Positions 46,972 through 59,109 of a stretch of DNA of 64,000 bases are shown one piece after another. Source of the DNA: Bretschneidera sinensis (lineage: Eukaryota; Streptophyta; Magnoliopsida; Brassicales; Akaniaceae); assembly GCA_023935145.1 (NCBI GenBank), contig CM043698.1:79349001-79413000 (forward strand). The letters are read 5' to 3'. The notes beneath the pieces were generated by a model. The model saw nothing but the letters and a program-made list of their open reading frames with translations, had not been told where the DNA came from and ran no database searches. The translations under genes and the position numbers were made by a program. Within the stretch, counting starts at the first letter, position 1, and the number at the start of each line of letters is the position of its first letter.

Positions 46972-47495
46972 TGTTGATACTGTTATATTAATCTTGATAC
47001 TAATACACAAATAATCAATGATACAGCCAAGATATTTTCATATTAAACTTATCAAGAATTCATATATATATATTGAGAAGATGAGTTAGAAACAAACCGG
47101 AATCCATTGCAAGCAACCTTCCTTGGGTTGATCTTCTAAGACTACAGGGAGAACCACATTTGGTATGGGAACCAATCAACTGAATGTTAGAGGGGAGGGA
47201 GAAGTACTGTCTGTTTCAATAAAATTTAACGACGTTAAACACCCTCCCCTGATGTCTATTTAAATCTTTGTGCCTTAGGGACCATAACCCTAACAGTTAC
47301 CTCACACATGTGCATTGGGTCTTTAGCCCATTAACAAAGACCCATACCACATCGGGCTTCTACACATAAGGTGGCTCATACTAAAGAACCTTGATACTTT
47401 GGAAACCTATAAAAATTATATCACTTAATTGGGTCCTTTATTAGATAACAGGTCTACATGTACAATATTATAACATATCTGAACCCAAAATTTCA
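46972..47495 (-). repeat. Copia-3 3' LTR
   Basis: On the minus strand it starts TGAAATTTTGGGTTC and ends GTATCAACA. The purine tract AAGTGGGAGATTATT (complement at 47496-47510) directly precedes it. The 5' LTR is outside the window, so the left end rests on the TG/CA rule only. Confidence 0.65.
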
Positions 47496-47936
47496 ATAAT
47501 CTCCCACTTGGGTTACATATGTTATTCTTTATATTGTACATGAAGATAACCTTAATTGAGCTCATTTGTGCTATCTAAACCAAAATATCCAACAACAATC
47601 TGGTTCATTAACCATATCAATGTAAGATTAAAGCGGCCTTTATCACATTTATCGTAACAAGACTCATCATTGGTCACAACACTAACACAATTAACGACAT
47701 AGATCTAGTATGGATGTGTAGCATGGAAATTACATGAAACATGATCTTAAACATATCAATTTCTAATTGATCCTCCCTATGACTCAAAAGAATCATATGA
47801 AATACTTTTAAAAATTAAATGCAAAACTGCAATGAAAGTCATCATAGAGTAATAAAAAATACATAATCCAAAGTCTATACAGAACAACATAACCATGTCA
47901 ATTAAGCAAAAGTAAAAGGCCAAATACAAACTCCCA

Positions 47937-50900
47937 CTATACGAGCATGTGGTCCAAAAGAACAACACTCATGTGAGCAACATGCTCATGAAACACTATT
48001 GGTGGCAAACCCTTAGTAAGCGGATCCGCAATCATAGAGTTTGTACTAATATGCTCAATTGACACTTGAGAATTCTGGACTCTCTCTTTGACAACCAAAA
48101 ACTTGATGTCAATATGCTTTGACCTCGACAAGCTTCCGTTGCTCTTAGAATATAACTCAGTAGCCTTATTATCACAATAAATCGTTAATGGTCTATCAAT
48201 GCCATCAATCGTGCGTAACCCAGTGATAAAATTTCGCAGCCATATTCCTTGATTTGATGCCTCATGGCAAGCTATGAACTCTGCCTCCATGGTGGAAGTA
48301 GCTATGAGTGACTATTTCACACTTTTCCATGATATAGCTCCTCCAGCTAACATAAAGACATAGCTAGAAGTGGATCTCCTGCTATCTAGACACCCAGAAA
48401 AATCATAGTCTGAATGCCCAACGATCTCCAAAAGATTTGATCTCCTATATGTGAGTATATAATCCTTCGTTCTCTGTAGATATCTCATAACCCGTTTAGT
48501 TGCTTTCCAATGATCCACGCCCGGGTTACTCAAATATCTGTCTAGCATTCCAACAATGTACGTAATATCCGGTCGCGTACATACTTGTGCATACATGAGA
48601 CTTCCAACAGCCGAAACATAGAGATATTTCTCCATTTCTTTTTTCTCAAGTTCATTTTTCGGATATTGGAGCAAACTGAACTTATCACCCTTTGCCACGG
48701 GTATGTTTCCTGATGCACAACCACTCATGCTAAATCTATTTAGCATTCTATCAATATAGGCCTTCTGTGACAGTCCAAGTATACATCTGGAATGATCTCT
48801 ATAGATCTGTATACCCAAAACAAAGGACACATCACCAAGATCTTTCATTTCAAATTTACTTGATAGAAATCTCTTGGTTTCATGCAATAGGCCTATATCG
48901 CTGCTTGCCAGTAGAATGTCGTCTACATATAGCACCAGGATAATAAATTTTCTCTCACTGAACTTGAGATATATGCACTGATCAACAATGTTTTTCTTAA
49001 ATCTAAAGGAAGTAATCACTTGGTAAAATTTTCGATACCATTGTCGGGATGCTTGTTTTAAGCCATAAATGGACTTTTTAAGCTTGTATACAAGATGCTT
49101 TGAATCTTTGGACTCAAAGTTCTCCGGTTGCACCATGTATATTGTTTCTTCAATGTTTCCATTGAGAAACGTTGTTTTAACATCCATTTGATGTAGCTCC
49201 AAATCATAGTGAGCTACAAGTGCCATAATGATTCTAAAGGAATCTTTCGTCGAAACCGGCGAAAAAGTCTCTTTATAATCAATGCCTTCCTTTTGAGTGA
49301 AACCTTTGGCGACTAGGCAGGCCTTATACCTTTCAATGTTGCCTTTTGAATCCTGTTTGGTATAAAATATCCATTTGCAACCAATCGGTTTCGTACCTTT
49401 GGGCAACTCTACTAAGTCCCAAACACCATTGTCATCCATTGATTTCATCTCATCCTTCATGGTTTTAATCCACTTTTCAGAATTAAGACATTATATGACT
49501 TGACTAAAAGAAGTCGGATCATCTTTCAGATCCACATCAAACTCATGTTCCTGGAGGTACACAACATAATCAGTCGAAATCGTGTTTCTCCTTTCTCTAG
49601 TGGATCTCCTTAATGGCATTTCCACTTGAAGTTGTTGAGGTGCCTCTCGATGAACCTCAGGCGGTTCCTGATTTTGAGCAGGCAGTAATTCAAGTTCGTC
49701 ATCAATGCGTTGGATCTCCGGATTTGCATTTTGAATAACATCAGGTATTGATACTTGAACGTTTTTAGCTGCAACAACAGGAATGTAAACACATTCCTCT
49801 TCAAAATTGACTTGCCTGAGTTGGTCTCTCCCACTTAACTCAACATCCTTAATGAACTTGGCATTGCTCGTTTCGAAAAAGGATCTATTAAAAGAATCAT
49901 AAAATTTGAAACCCCTTGATCTTTCAGAGTATCCAACAAAATAGCAGCTAACAGTCCTTGAGTCTAGCTTCTTCTCATTTGGCTTATAAGGCCGAGCCTC
50001 AGCTGGACATCCCCAAACATGCAAATGCCTAATGCTAGGCTTTTTGCTTATCCATAACTCATATGAGGTTTTAGCTACTGCTTTACTTGGAACTCTGTTC
50101 AGGATGTAAACTGCAGTCTTGATGGCTTCACGCCAACATGATTCTGGCAAAGAAGAATGACTAATCATACTTCTTACCATATCTTTTAAGGTTCGGTTTC
50201 ATCTTTCAGCTACACCATTTTGACTAGGAGTCCCTGGCATGGTGTATTGAGGAACGATCCCACATTCCATAAAAAATTTGGCGAAGGGTCCGAGATGTTG
50301 TTCACCTGATCCATCATATCTACCGTAGTATTCACCTCCACGGTCAGATTTGACAGCCTTAATTTTCTTGCCTAATTGATTTTCAACTTCGGCTTTGAAA
50401 TTCTTGAACGCGTCTATATATTGAGACTTATCATGAATTAAATAAAGATAGCAATACCTGGAGTAGTCATCTATGAAAGTGATAAAATATTGTTGTCCAT
50501 TCCAAGAAGCTGTAGGGAATGGACCATAAATATCCGTATGTATCAATTCTAAGACACTATTACTCCTATTAGCACCTTTATTTTTAACATTTGTTTTTTT
50601 TCCCTTAGTGCACTCAATACAGACTTCAAAATCTGACAAATCTAAGGGATCAAGAATTCTTTTTGATCCAAGTCTTTGAATCCTTTGTTTAGAAATATGT
50701 CCTAAACGCTTGTGCCATAACATTAAGGAATTCTCATTTGTTAATCTGTGCTTAATACCAACATTACTGGTATGCAAGGATTCGTTTTCTTTGGAGGCAA
50801 TCATATCCAGTTTATATAAATTATCAATTAAAGAACCAGTACCAAACAAATTTGAATTCTGAAAAAGACTAAACTTTCTATTTCCAAATGAACAAGGAAA

Positions 50901-51146
50901 ACGTGATTTGTCCAAACATGAAATAGAAACCAAATTCTGTCTAAAAGACGGTACATAAAAAGTTTCATCCAAATCCAAATTACAACCAGATTCCAATTGT
51001 AATCTAAATAAACAAATTGCCTCCACAGGAGCTCTTTTGCCATTTCCTACATAGATGAATCTTTCAGTATCAGTTGGCGTTTGGCTCCTTATGCACCCAT
51101 GCATAGAAACATTTATGTGAGTAGTTGCACATGTATCTACCGCCAA
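47937..51146 (-). pseudogene. Copia-3 pol (PR, IN, RT, RNase H) with three nonsense codons
   Basis: A single frame runs about 3.2 kb, broken only by TGA (50199-50201), TAA (49491-49493) and TAG (48312-48314). In order: the protease remnant VDTCATTHIN (usually DTGATTHI), pre-integrase LWHKRLGHISKQRI, the integrase with FIDDYSRYCYLY, KSDRGGEYYGRYDG and PSQNGVAER, a linker, RT with GFTQKEGIDYKETFSPV and the intact catalytic YVDDILLAS, then RNase H with GHSDYDFSGCLDSRRSTSS and STMEAEFIACHEAS. The end HMLV-stop looks natural. A frameshift upstream near 51140 breaks the junction to gag. Preservation is far better than in Copia-1 or -2. Confidence 0.94.
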
Positions 51147-51326
51147 GTGTTCTTAGGTACTAAGGCCAAATTAACTTCTGAACAAACAAAGTTTAGAAAT
51201 TTACCCTTCTTCTCATGCCAAGTCACATACTTAGCGTATTTTGTGCAGTTTTTCTTCACATGACTAGCTTTGTGATAAAAAAAACAAGTTATACCTTTAT
51301 CTTATTTCTGTTGTCCCTTGTGGTGT
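51147..51326 (-). pseudogene. Copia-3 gag C-terminal piece with altered zinc knuckle
   Basis: The minus strand reads ITCFFYHKASHVKKNCTKYA; the second Cys of the CCHC knuckle is now Tyr. The sequence EKKGKFLNFVCSEVNLALV links it to the protease. It is cut at 51326 by Athila-A and continues at 58260. Confidence 0.82.
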
Positions 51327-52966
51327 TGATGAGAGTCATAAAATGCATCTATACAATACTTAATTGTTAGCATTTTAGGGTTGACCTCGGTTGTAATCGC
51401 ACTTTTACATGTTAATAACTCTAAAGTGATATTCATAAATCGTTGACTTAATTCGATGCATTTTCAGGTGCTTTGCGTCCAAAAGAGATGATAAATCGAT
51501 CCATGTTTAAAGCGCCAAAAGATCTCGCATGTCGATGTTCGTATTTGTCCAAGGTTTAAACATGTCTAAACATGGTTCATAGATGGTTAAAGTCTAAAAC
51601 AAGTTGGAGTAATAAAATAAAGTAAGTTGAAAGACTGCACACAAGTGTGTGCATCACTTTGGAGCAAGGTAAGGGTAGGCACACCACTTGGAAAGGAGTT
51701 TCACTAAATTGCCAGAATTTCCCTTGTAGATCAATCATCTTTGTAGATTAAACTGTATTGATACAGGAAGAACCAGGAGATGAGCCATATATACTTTGAA
51801 ATATCCGGAAGTCTATTTTTTGGATAATTTTACGGTTCATAAAAAGGATTTTTCTAGAGAAAGTTATGGCAGTTTTAGTAGACACAGGTCAGGCCTCCAG
51901 ATCAGCATCCACCTAGCGCTGCGCCCCTCACTTTCCAGCACTACACCCCTCATTTTCCAGCGCCCACTCATTCCAAGACCAAATTAGGGCTGCACAATGA
52001 CATTTTCTGGACCAAATGGCCCTAACAACTTGTGCTCTATAAATACATCTTTAAGGAGTGTGCAGCCAGCATCTTAAAAAAGGGGATCCAAGAGATCCAA
52101 ATCCAGAATATTTCCAAGTCTTTTGAGGGCTGGAACTCAAGGGGAGAGCATCCATATTGTTCTTCCTCCTTGAGCTCCATGGCTATGAAATCAAGGGGAG
52201 AACATCCATATTGTTCTTCCACCTTGAGCTTCATGGCCAACTAATCATCAAATAAGGGAAAGGGATGAATCCTTAGGGATTTGTTGTTCTTTTTTTCCTG
52301 TTCTTGATTCGGTTGTACGGATTTATTGTTCAATATTTGTTGTGATTCATTCTTTGATTAAGTAAGAAGGATTTGAGTTCATGTGATAGCTACACTTTTT
52401 ATTCTTCTTCTTTTAGATTTTCTTAATCTGGTGATTACATACTCCTCCCCCATAAAAGTCTAGTCATGCTCTTCATATGTGATGTTGTTTGGATGTGATT
52501 GATTCCGGTAGATTTATCTTATTTATTGTCCATTACTGCGATATTATCATTGAGATATATTGTTGTTTCTTGATAATCTTTAAGATCGGTCGTATGTGCT
52601 TAAATCGAAATCAATGAGTGATTTATAGCAATTACGTTAGATTATAAATGTGCTTGATTGAATATATTCCGATTGCTTGTTTGGGATGTGAAACTTGCAA
52701 TCGAGATAAAAACAATTGAATCAAGAGTAGAACAAGGCAATGAACCTAATGAGGATTTCCAGAACCTTGTTATTTCTCATTTGTGTTTCATTATATTTAC
52801 GCAATTTCTCTCGCAATACATCATTATCAAAACTCGTATTTTATCGTTTAACTTTTACCATTTGTTTTAAGGTTCACACCTTTCCTTTGTAATTAACATG
52901 TTTCTCTGTGGAATGGACACCCCAAAGCCATGCTACAATAACCGTGTTATACTTTGGGCGTAATCA
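51327..52966 (+). repeat. Athila-A 5' LTR
   Basis: It carries the module shared with family C (51684-51893), then CTTTCCAGCACTACACCCCT-type short repeats (51910-51970), and a pair of ATCCATATTGTTCTTCC repeats (52148-52225). Confidence 0.95.
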
Positions 52967-52971
52967 AATTT

Positions 52972-52989
52972 TGGCGCCATTGCCGGGGA
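52972..52989 (+). other. Athila-A primer-binding site
   Basis: TGGCGCCATTGCCGGGGA, differing by one base from the tRNA-Asp-type site TGGCGCCGTTGCCGGGGA known from Athila and Tat elements. It lies five bases after the LTR. Confidence 0.93.
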
Positions 52990-53192
52990 AACACGCTTAA
53001 GTACAAGGAAGCTTGTCAACTTTGAGTGTGACAGTAGAAGAATTGTAAATATTTTTCTTTTCAGCAGTTTGTAAATACAGTAATATTGTTCCTTTACCTT
53101 TGTTTTGATTTTCTAATTTTCTTTTATTATTCTGTTTTATTTTTTTATTTCTTGTTTTATATATTTTATTTCCCCTCTAAATTAATTGGTGC

Positions 53193-54645
53193 ATGCTTAA
53201 ACCGAGAGATTCGCGAGGTAGATTCATTAGAGGAGCCGAATTAGAGTTACCCTCTCCTTCCACGTCCATTGATGAAACCTCGCCTAGATCAAACCATAGT
53301 ATACCCCCACATGAGAATTTAGAGGATTTTGTTAAGTGGCCGATAATCCTAATGAGAATGTTGCTAGGACACTTCAGAATTACCTCCACCCTACACGCAC
53401 AGCCACACCATCATGCATCATGTTTCCAGCCAATACTCGCCAACTCGATTTTAAAATAGGGATGATACAGTTACTCCCTACTTTTCATGGCTTGGATAAT
53501 GAAAATCCATATGTGCACATTAAAGAGTTTGAGGAAGTAGTCGCGACTTTTCATAGTCAAGATGAAGCCAATGACATTGTGAGGCTTAAGTTCTTTCCTT
53601 TCGCTTTGAAGGATAGAGCAAAGAGTTCGCTATACTCACTAAGACCACGATCTATTGGGTCGTGGACTGAGATGACTCGAATTTTCTTTAATAAATACTT
53701 TCCCCAACACAAGACCAATGCTTTAAAAAAACAAATCTCCACCTTTGCACAAAAGGACAGCGAGAACTTGTATCAGTCTTGGGAGAGATTTAAGGAGTTG
53801 TTGAGTATGTATCCTCACCATGGGTATGAGAATTGGTGTTTAGTGAGCTATTTCTATGAGAGTCTTACCTATAGAGATCGCCAATTTGTAGAGATGATGT
53901 GTAATGGTGGGTTCTTTGAGAAAGATCCTGATGAGGCCATAGAGTACCTCAATGAGCTTGCTGAAAAATCTCGCACTTGGACTAGACCTAGTGCTACTGA
54001 GAGCACAAATAGGTCACAACCTATAGAGAACCCAAATGGTGGTGGGATTTACCATCTTAGGGAAGAGGATAACCTTAAGGCCAAGGTCGAAATGCTCACT
54101 AGAGAACTAGAGGTATTAAAGACTAAGAGCTTAAAGCCAACACACGTGGTTAATCATGCAAAATCTTTTGAACCATGTTTTGTGTGTGGTGGGGCAGACC
54201 ATCTCACCCAAAAGTGTCCCACATTTGCTAATATGAGAGGGATGTATAAGGAACAATGTAATGCCTTAGGCATGTACACGAAGCCTTCTACGCCCTTCTC
54301 TAATACCTATAATTCGGGATGGTGAAATCACCCCAATTTCAGCTGGAAGTCTGAAAACCAGCAGCTTGCACAACCCCCTGCACCATATCATGAATCATAT
54401 CATGCACCTGTATCTTCTAGGAGTCCTTTAGAAGACACTTTGCATGCTTTTATTGAGGCACAGGGTAAGACTAATCAAAGGCTTGAATCTTTAATTATGT
54501 AGGTTGTTGAAGAACATAAAGAGATAAAGAGCCAAGTGTCCAAGCTGACGAGCTACTTGAGTGTGACTAAGCGAGGTAAGTTCCCTTCTCAAGCTCAGTC
54601 CATATCCTATGGTCAGCACCTAGCGCAACAGAATAAAAGGAGGTG
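53193..54645 (+). pseudogene. Athila-A gag with zinc knuckle
   Basis: The start MLKPRDSRGRFIRGAELELP lies in one frame; near 53335 a shift moves to the frame 53336-54325 (329 codons, opening at GTG). That frame has the Retrotrans_gag domain (LLPTFHGLDNENPYVHIKEF, MTRIFFNKYFPQHKTNALKK) and a CCHC knuckle CFVCGGADHLTQKC near residue 285. TGA at 54324 (in GW-stop-NHPNFSW) and TAG at 54500 interrupt the remaining gag tail, which continues in the same frame to about 54645. It would have formed virus-like particles. This large gag is the only recognisable protein domain. Confidence 0.92.
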
Positions 54646-54939
54646 AATGCCATTGAGACACTTAGTGGTAAATCGTTACACATCCCAACAACGAAAAAAT
54701 TATAGGATGTGGACGAGAACCACCAAGTATACATGATTGACTCATTCATGGAAAAGGTCCATCACCTTAACCCATTGGAGTCCACCCTCACCCATGGCTT
54801 CACAAGAGCATATATCGAGCCAGAATCTGCAGATGTTACTGATAACATCCTTAAGGCCTCTCCGAAGCACATAAGCACCAAATTTAACAGTAAAGTAGTT
54901 GCTGGTGCATTCAACTCATGCTTGTCTAGAAGGGAATAA
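54640..54939 (+). pseudogene. Athila-A remnant around the missing protease
   Basis: EVNAIETLSGKSLHIP corresponds to the EVNAIITRSGK motif that precedes protease in Athila-B. It is followed at once by DENHQVYMIDSFMEKVHHLN and PLESTL, which I read as the segment normally found after protease. The protease itself is missing between them. The frame 54709-54939 ends at TAA. Confidence 0.65.
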
Positions 54940-56596
54940 GAGTGTCTGGCTGAAGACATAAAACTTAGCACTCATGGGAGGCACCCCATAGTATATCCTT
55001 TTATTTTTATTGTTATTGTTTTTCATAATTCTTTTTCTTGTTTATTATTAGTATTTTGTTGTTTTCTAGTTTTACTTTCGTATTTCTTTTTCAGGGACAA
55101 ATATACGAAGCAGTTCAAATGGTTGTGCACAATTTTCAGCTTCTGTGCACTTTTGGCTACAAAGAGAGTTTCTTTATCTTTTGCTTTCACATTGAGGACA
55201 ATTCCTACTTTAAGTTGGGGGTGGAGGAAACATATTCCTGTTTTTCATGTTTTTTATTGAACTGCTTGGTGTCATTTTACCTTTTTGTTTGTTTTTACCA
55301 TGCTTTGTGTTAACGTTGGAGTTAATTCATATGTCAATGATATGAACCTAATTGAGATATCATATAGCTTTTAGAAGAAGTTAAATCTTGCTTCACTTTG
55401 AGAATAAATTAAGTGTCAATCTTAATTTGGTTTGAGACCCTGGCTTGTGGTAAGATTGCATGATTAGTCTAAAGCATTTGGAGAAGTTTTATGTGCGATT
55501 GTTTTGTGAATACTTTTGCGGTCTCTACAAGCTCTAGAACTTATTTGATAATCACTTGAGGCGAAAATCATAGAATGCACATTACTTAGGATATGATGTA
55601 GGCCATTTTTGGACCGTTTGAGCCTTTTTAAACTTACCCTTGTTATATTTATCGCTAGTCACCTATTTGAGCTTTTTTCTTGAAAAAGAATTTGAGCATT
55701 GTTTCTTTCGATAGCCCATTCACTCATCTTTATGAGCTTAAAAATATTTTATCCTTACATTTCTTTTAAAAAAAGAACTTAGTTATACACATTTGTTGAG
55801 AAGCACTTAAGAAGAGTAAGGGTGGAAATATGAGAAAATATTACTACCATAACCCAAGTACATTAAAAGAGATAAGTTGGGGGTTATGGAAAAGAAAAGA
55901 AAAGAATGAAAGAGGAGGTGAATGGTCTTATGCCAAAATAAAAATAAAAAAAAGAAAAAAATGAATTATGGCAAAGAAAGAAGAAAAGAAAAAAAAAGGG
56001 TGATTTATTGCGAGAAATGCTCGAAAAATGGTTGAAAGAGTTGGGTGTTGAAGTAAGGTTATCTTGTGCTTAAAGTGGTTGTGTTTAAATTAAGAGACTT
56101 AGTTCTTTTATTTGTTTAAACTTTCCTGTTCTTTCTTGACCTTTACCCTAGCCTAATGTTACAATCTTATTAAAGACCTATTGATCCGATGTAGTGTGAT
56201 TTTTCTACATAGTGGAGAGTGATTTGAAAAGTGAGCTTATGAAGCTTGATTTGTGATTGATGTCACGCAATTTATTATGTTTTTAGAGGCCAAGACTTGT
56301 ATTCATGAATGTTATGCATAAAATCATCCGGGTGTTCGGACTAATGTATTGTGGTAAGATGGATGTTAAGAGTCGATAACGATTTTAAGGTTGACATTTG
56401 GATTATTCTTGGACTTGAGTGATATTTATTAATTCTATGTGCTGTATGTTATGGATGATTCTTGAGACAAAGATTTTTGAATCACTCTTGGTTAACACCA
56501 GCATTGCTGTATTTTGCTTTGATTTCTAAATAAATAATTCATTTCATGTATTTCGCTTGAATTGCTAGGGACTAGCAATAAGCTAGTTGAGGGTTG
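54940..56596 (+). other. Athila-A 3' UTR and purine tract
   Basis: It begins with GTGTCTGGCTGAAGACATAA and CTCATGGGAGGCACCCCA, which recur inverted in Athila-B (62222-62285). Then comes ATTGAGGACAATTC..TAAGTTGGGGGTGGAGG, a motif widespread in Athila 3' regions, a purine-rich run (55930-56000) and the sequence AGCTAGTTGAGGG before the LTR. The frame 55038-55313 is hydrophobic and not a convincing gene. Confidence 0.85.
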
Positions 56597-58259
56597 TGAT
56601 GAGAGTCATAAAATGCATCTAAACAATACTTAATTGTTAGCATTTTAGGGTTGACCTCGGTTGTAATCGCACTTTTACATGTTAATAACTCTAAAGTGAT
56701 ATTCATAAATTGTTGACTTAATTCGATGCATTTTCAGGTGCTTTGCATCCAAAAGAGATGACAAGGCGATCCATGTTTAAAGCGCCAAAAGATCTCGTAT
56801 GTTGGTGTTCATATTTGTCCAAGGTTTAAACATGTCTAAACATGGTTCAAAGATGGTTAAAGTCTATACCAAGGTTGGAGTAATAAAATACAGTAAGTTA
56901 AAAGACTACACACAAGTGTGTGCATCACTTTGGAGCAAGGTAAGGGTAGGCACACCACTTGGAAAGGAGTTTCACTAAATTGCCAGAATTTCCCGTGTAG
57001 ATCAATCATCTTTGTAGATTAAACTGTATTGATATAGGAAGAACCAGGAGATGAGCCATATATACTTAGAAATATCTTGAAGTTTATTTTATGGAGAATT
57101 TTACGGTTCATAAAAAGGATTTTTCTAGAGAAAGTTATGGCATTTTTAGTAGACACAGGTCAGGCCTCCAGATCAGCATCCACCTAGCGTCGTGCCCCTC
57201 ACTTTCCAGCACTGCACCCTCACTTTCCAGCACTGCACCCCTCACTTTCCAGCGCCCACTCATTCCAAGACCAAATTAAGGCTGCACAATGACATTTTCT
57301 GGACCAAAATGCCCCTGACTACTTGTTCTCTATAAATACATCTTTAAGGAGTGTGCAGCCAGCATCTTAAAAAAAGGGATCCAAGGGATCCAAATCCAGA
57401 ATATTTCCAAGTCTTTTGAGGGCTAGAACTCAAGGGGAGAGCATCCATATTGTTATTCCTCCTTGAGCTCCATGGCCATGAAATCAAGGGGAGAACATCC
57501 ATATTGTTCTTCCACCTTGAGCTTCATGGCCAACTAATCATCAAATAAGGGAAAGGAATGAATCCTTAGGGATTTGTTGTTCTTTTTTTCCTGTTCTTGA
57601 TTCGGTTGCACGGATTTATTGTTCAATATTTGTTGTGATTCATTCTTTGATTAAGTAAGAAGGATTTGAGTTCATGTGATAGCTGCACTTTTTATTCTTC
57701 TTCTTTTAGATTTTCTTAACCCGGTGATTACATACTCCTCCCCCATATAAGTCTAGTCATGCTCTTCATATGTGATGTTGTTTGGATGTGATTGATTCCG
57801 GTAGATTTATCTTATTTATTGTCCATTACTGCGATATTATCATTGAGATATATTGTCGTTTCTTGATAATCTTTAAGATTGGTCGTATGTGCTTAAATCG
57901 AAATCAATGAGTGATTTATAGCAATTATGTTAGATTATAAATGTGCTTGATTGAATATATTCTGATTGCTTGTTTGGGATGTGAAACTTGCAATCGAGAT
58001 AAAAACAATTAAATCAAGAGTAGAACAAGGCAACGAACCTAAGGAGGATTCCCGGAACCTTGTTATTTCTCATTTGTATTTCATTATATTTATGCAATTT
58101 CTCTCGCAATACATCATTATCAAAACTTGCATTTTATCGTTTAACTTTTACTGTTCGTTTTAAGGTTCACACCTTTCCTTTGTAATTAACTTGTTTCCCT
58201 GTGGAATCGATACCCCAAAGCCATGCTACAATAATCGTGTTATACTTTGGGCGTAATCA
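56597..58259 (+). repeat. Athila-A 3' LTR
   Basis: Copy of 51327-52966. One extra CACTTTCCAGCACTGCACCC unit accounts for part of the 23-bp length difference. Confidence 0.95.
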
Positions 58260-58980
58260 GGTGTGAATATCTAGACCCTGCAATTTCCTTTCCTTTAATG
58301 TTCCTCTTTCTTTTCTTGCTGGAACTGGGGTCCTGATAAGTTGATGATAAATGAGCACTTTCAACCTTTTCATGATTAAGTCCCTCTTCCTCTTGGACAC
58401 ATTGAGCAATCAGCTCATTCAAAGTCCATTTCTCCTTTTGAGTATTGTAACTAATTTTGAAAGGACTGAATTGTGTAGGAAGAGAGATCAAGACTAAGTG
58501 CACTAGAATGTCTTCTGGCAATTCCAACTTGAATGCCTTTAGTTTTATCACACAGTTTGACATCTCCATGATGTACTCTCTTATATTCACCTTCCCCTTG
58601 TACTGCATTGAGACAAGTTTAGTCACGATGGTGCTTGTCTCGACCTTTTCGTTTGCGGTGAATCGGTCTACTATTTGGGAGAGGAATTTCTTAGCATCAT
58701 TTTCATCAGGAATAGAACCCTTGATGGTATCCGGAATCAAGTGCTTCATAATCATTAGGCTCATGTGGTTTGTTCGCTCCCACTTTTCATATACAACCTT
58801 TTGCTCAGCAGTACTATCGCTGGGTCAAAGGTGCAGGGCGATCGACCCTCAATGCATAGTCTAATTCCATGCACCCAAGCACGATCATAACATGATCTTA
58901 CCACTTCTTAAAATTCGTGCCGTTAAGCATGGGAATGCTATTGATGTTAGCAGAAATCGATGTTGCTATAAAGAAGAACA
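58260..58980 (-). pseudogene. Copia-3 gag
   Basis: The frame 58240-58764 is the UBN2-type gag: NHMSLMIMKHLIPDTIKGSI, MQYKGKVNIREYIMEMSN, LVLISLPTQFSPFKISYN, and a basic end SSKKRKRNIKGKEIAGSRY, then the Athila-A junction. Toward 58980 the N-terminus reads INSIPMLNGTNFKKW and VMIVLGCMELDYALRVDRPA with two stops, probably TGG to TAG and CAG to TAG changes. Gag and the zinc knuckle at 51250-51300 were one frame before insertion. Confidence 0.9.
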
Positions 58981-59109
58981 AAAGCTCACAATTAGTAACA
59001 ACTCATGTATATATGAATCAAAACAAAACTGTATACATATACACATGCATGTGGGCCCATAACATGATACCTAGCACAACATTAATACTTAGTCTTTGGA
59101 CAGAAATAT
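58981..59109 (-). other. Copia-3 leader fragment
   Basis: A non-coding AT-rich piece between gag and the Athila-B insertion at 59110. The last five bases, AATAT, are the candidate target copy. Confidence 0.6.

Larger units (their letters stand above)
51327..58259 (+). mobile_element. Athila-A: complete, non-autonomous Athila-like element
   Basis: LTRs are 51327-52966 and 56597-58259, both TGATGAGAGTCATAAAATG to GGGCGTAATCA. The 5-bp target repeat GGTGT flanks both sides (51322-51326 and 58260-58264). The primer-binding site is the tRNA-Asp type used by Athila and Tat. The interior of 3.6 kb holds a decayed gag, a trace of the region after protease, and a 3' UTR. Protease, RT, RNase H and integrase are absent. 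By eye the two LTRs are very similar with scattered substitutions and one extra short repeat in the right copy near 57210. Confidence 0.96.
46972..59109 (-). mobile_element. Copia-3: Ty1/copia element interrupted by Athila-A and Athila-B
   Basis: The minus-strand parts are 46972-51326 (3' LTR, pol, zinc knuckle) and 58260-59109 (gag and leader). They are separated by Athila-A, inserted in gag with target repeat GGTGT. The right part stops at 59110, where Athila-B begins; the 5' LTR must lie beyond 64000. It belongs to a different copia lineage from Copia-1 and -2. Confidence 0.92.

Noticed and set aside
55038..55313. Envelope-like gene in the Athila-A 3' region
   Set aside because: Hydrophobic but short, starts in 3' UTR sequence, and the similarity to Athila-B is limited to the conserved nucleotide blocks; no signal or fusion motif.
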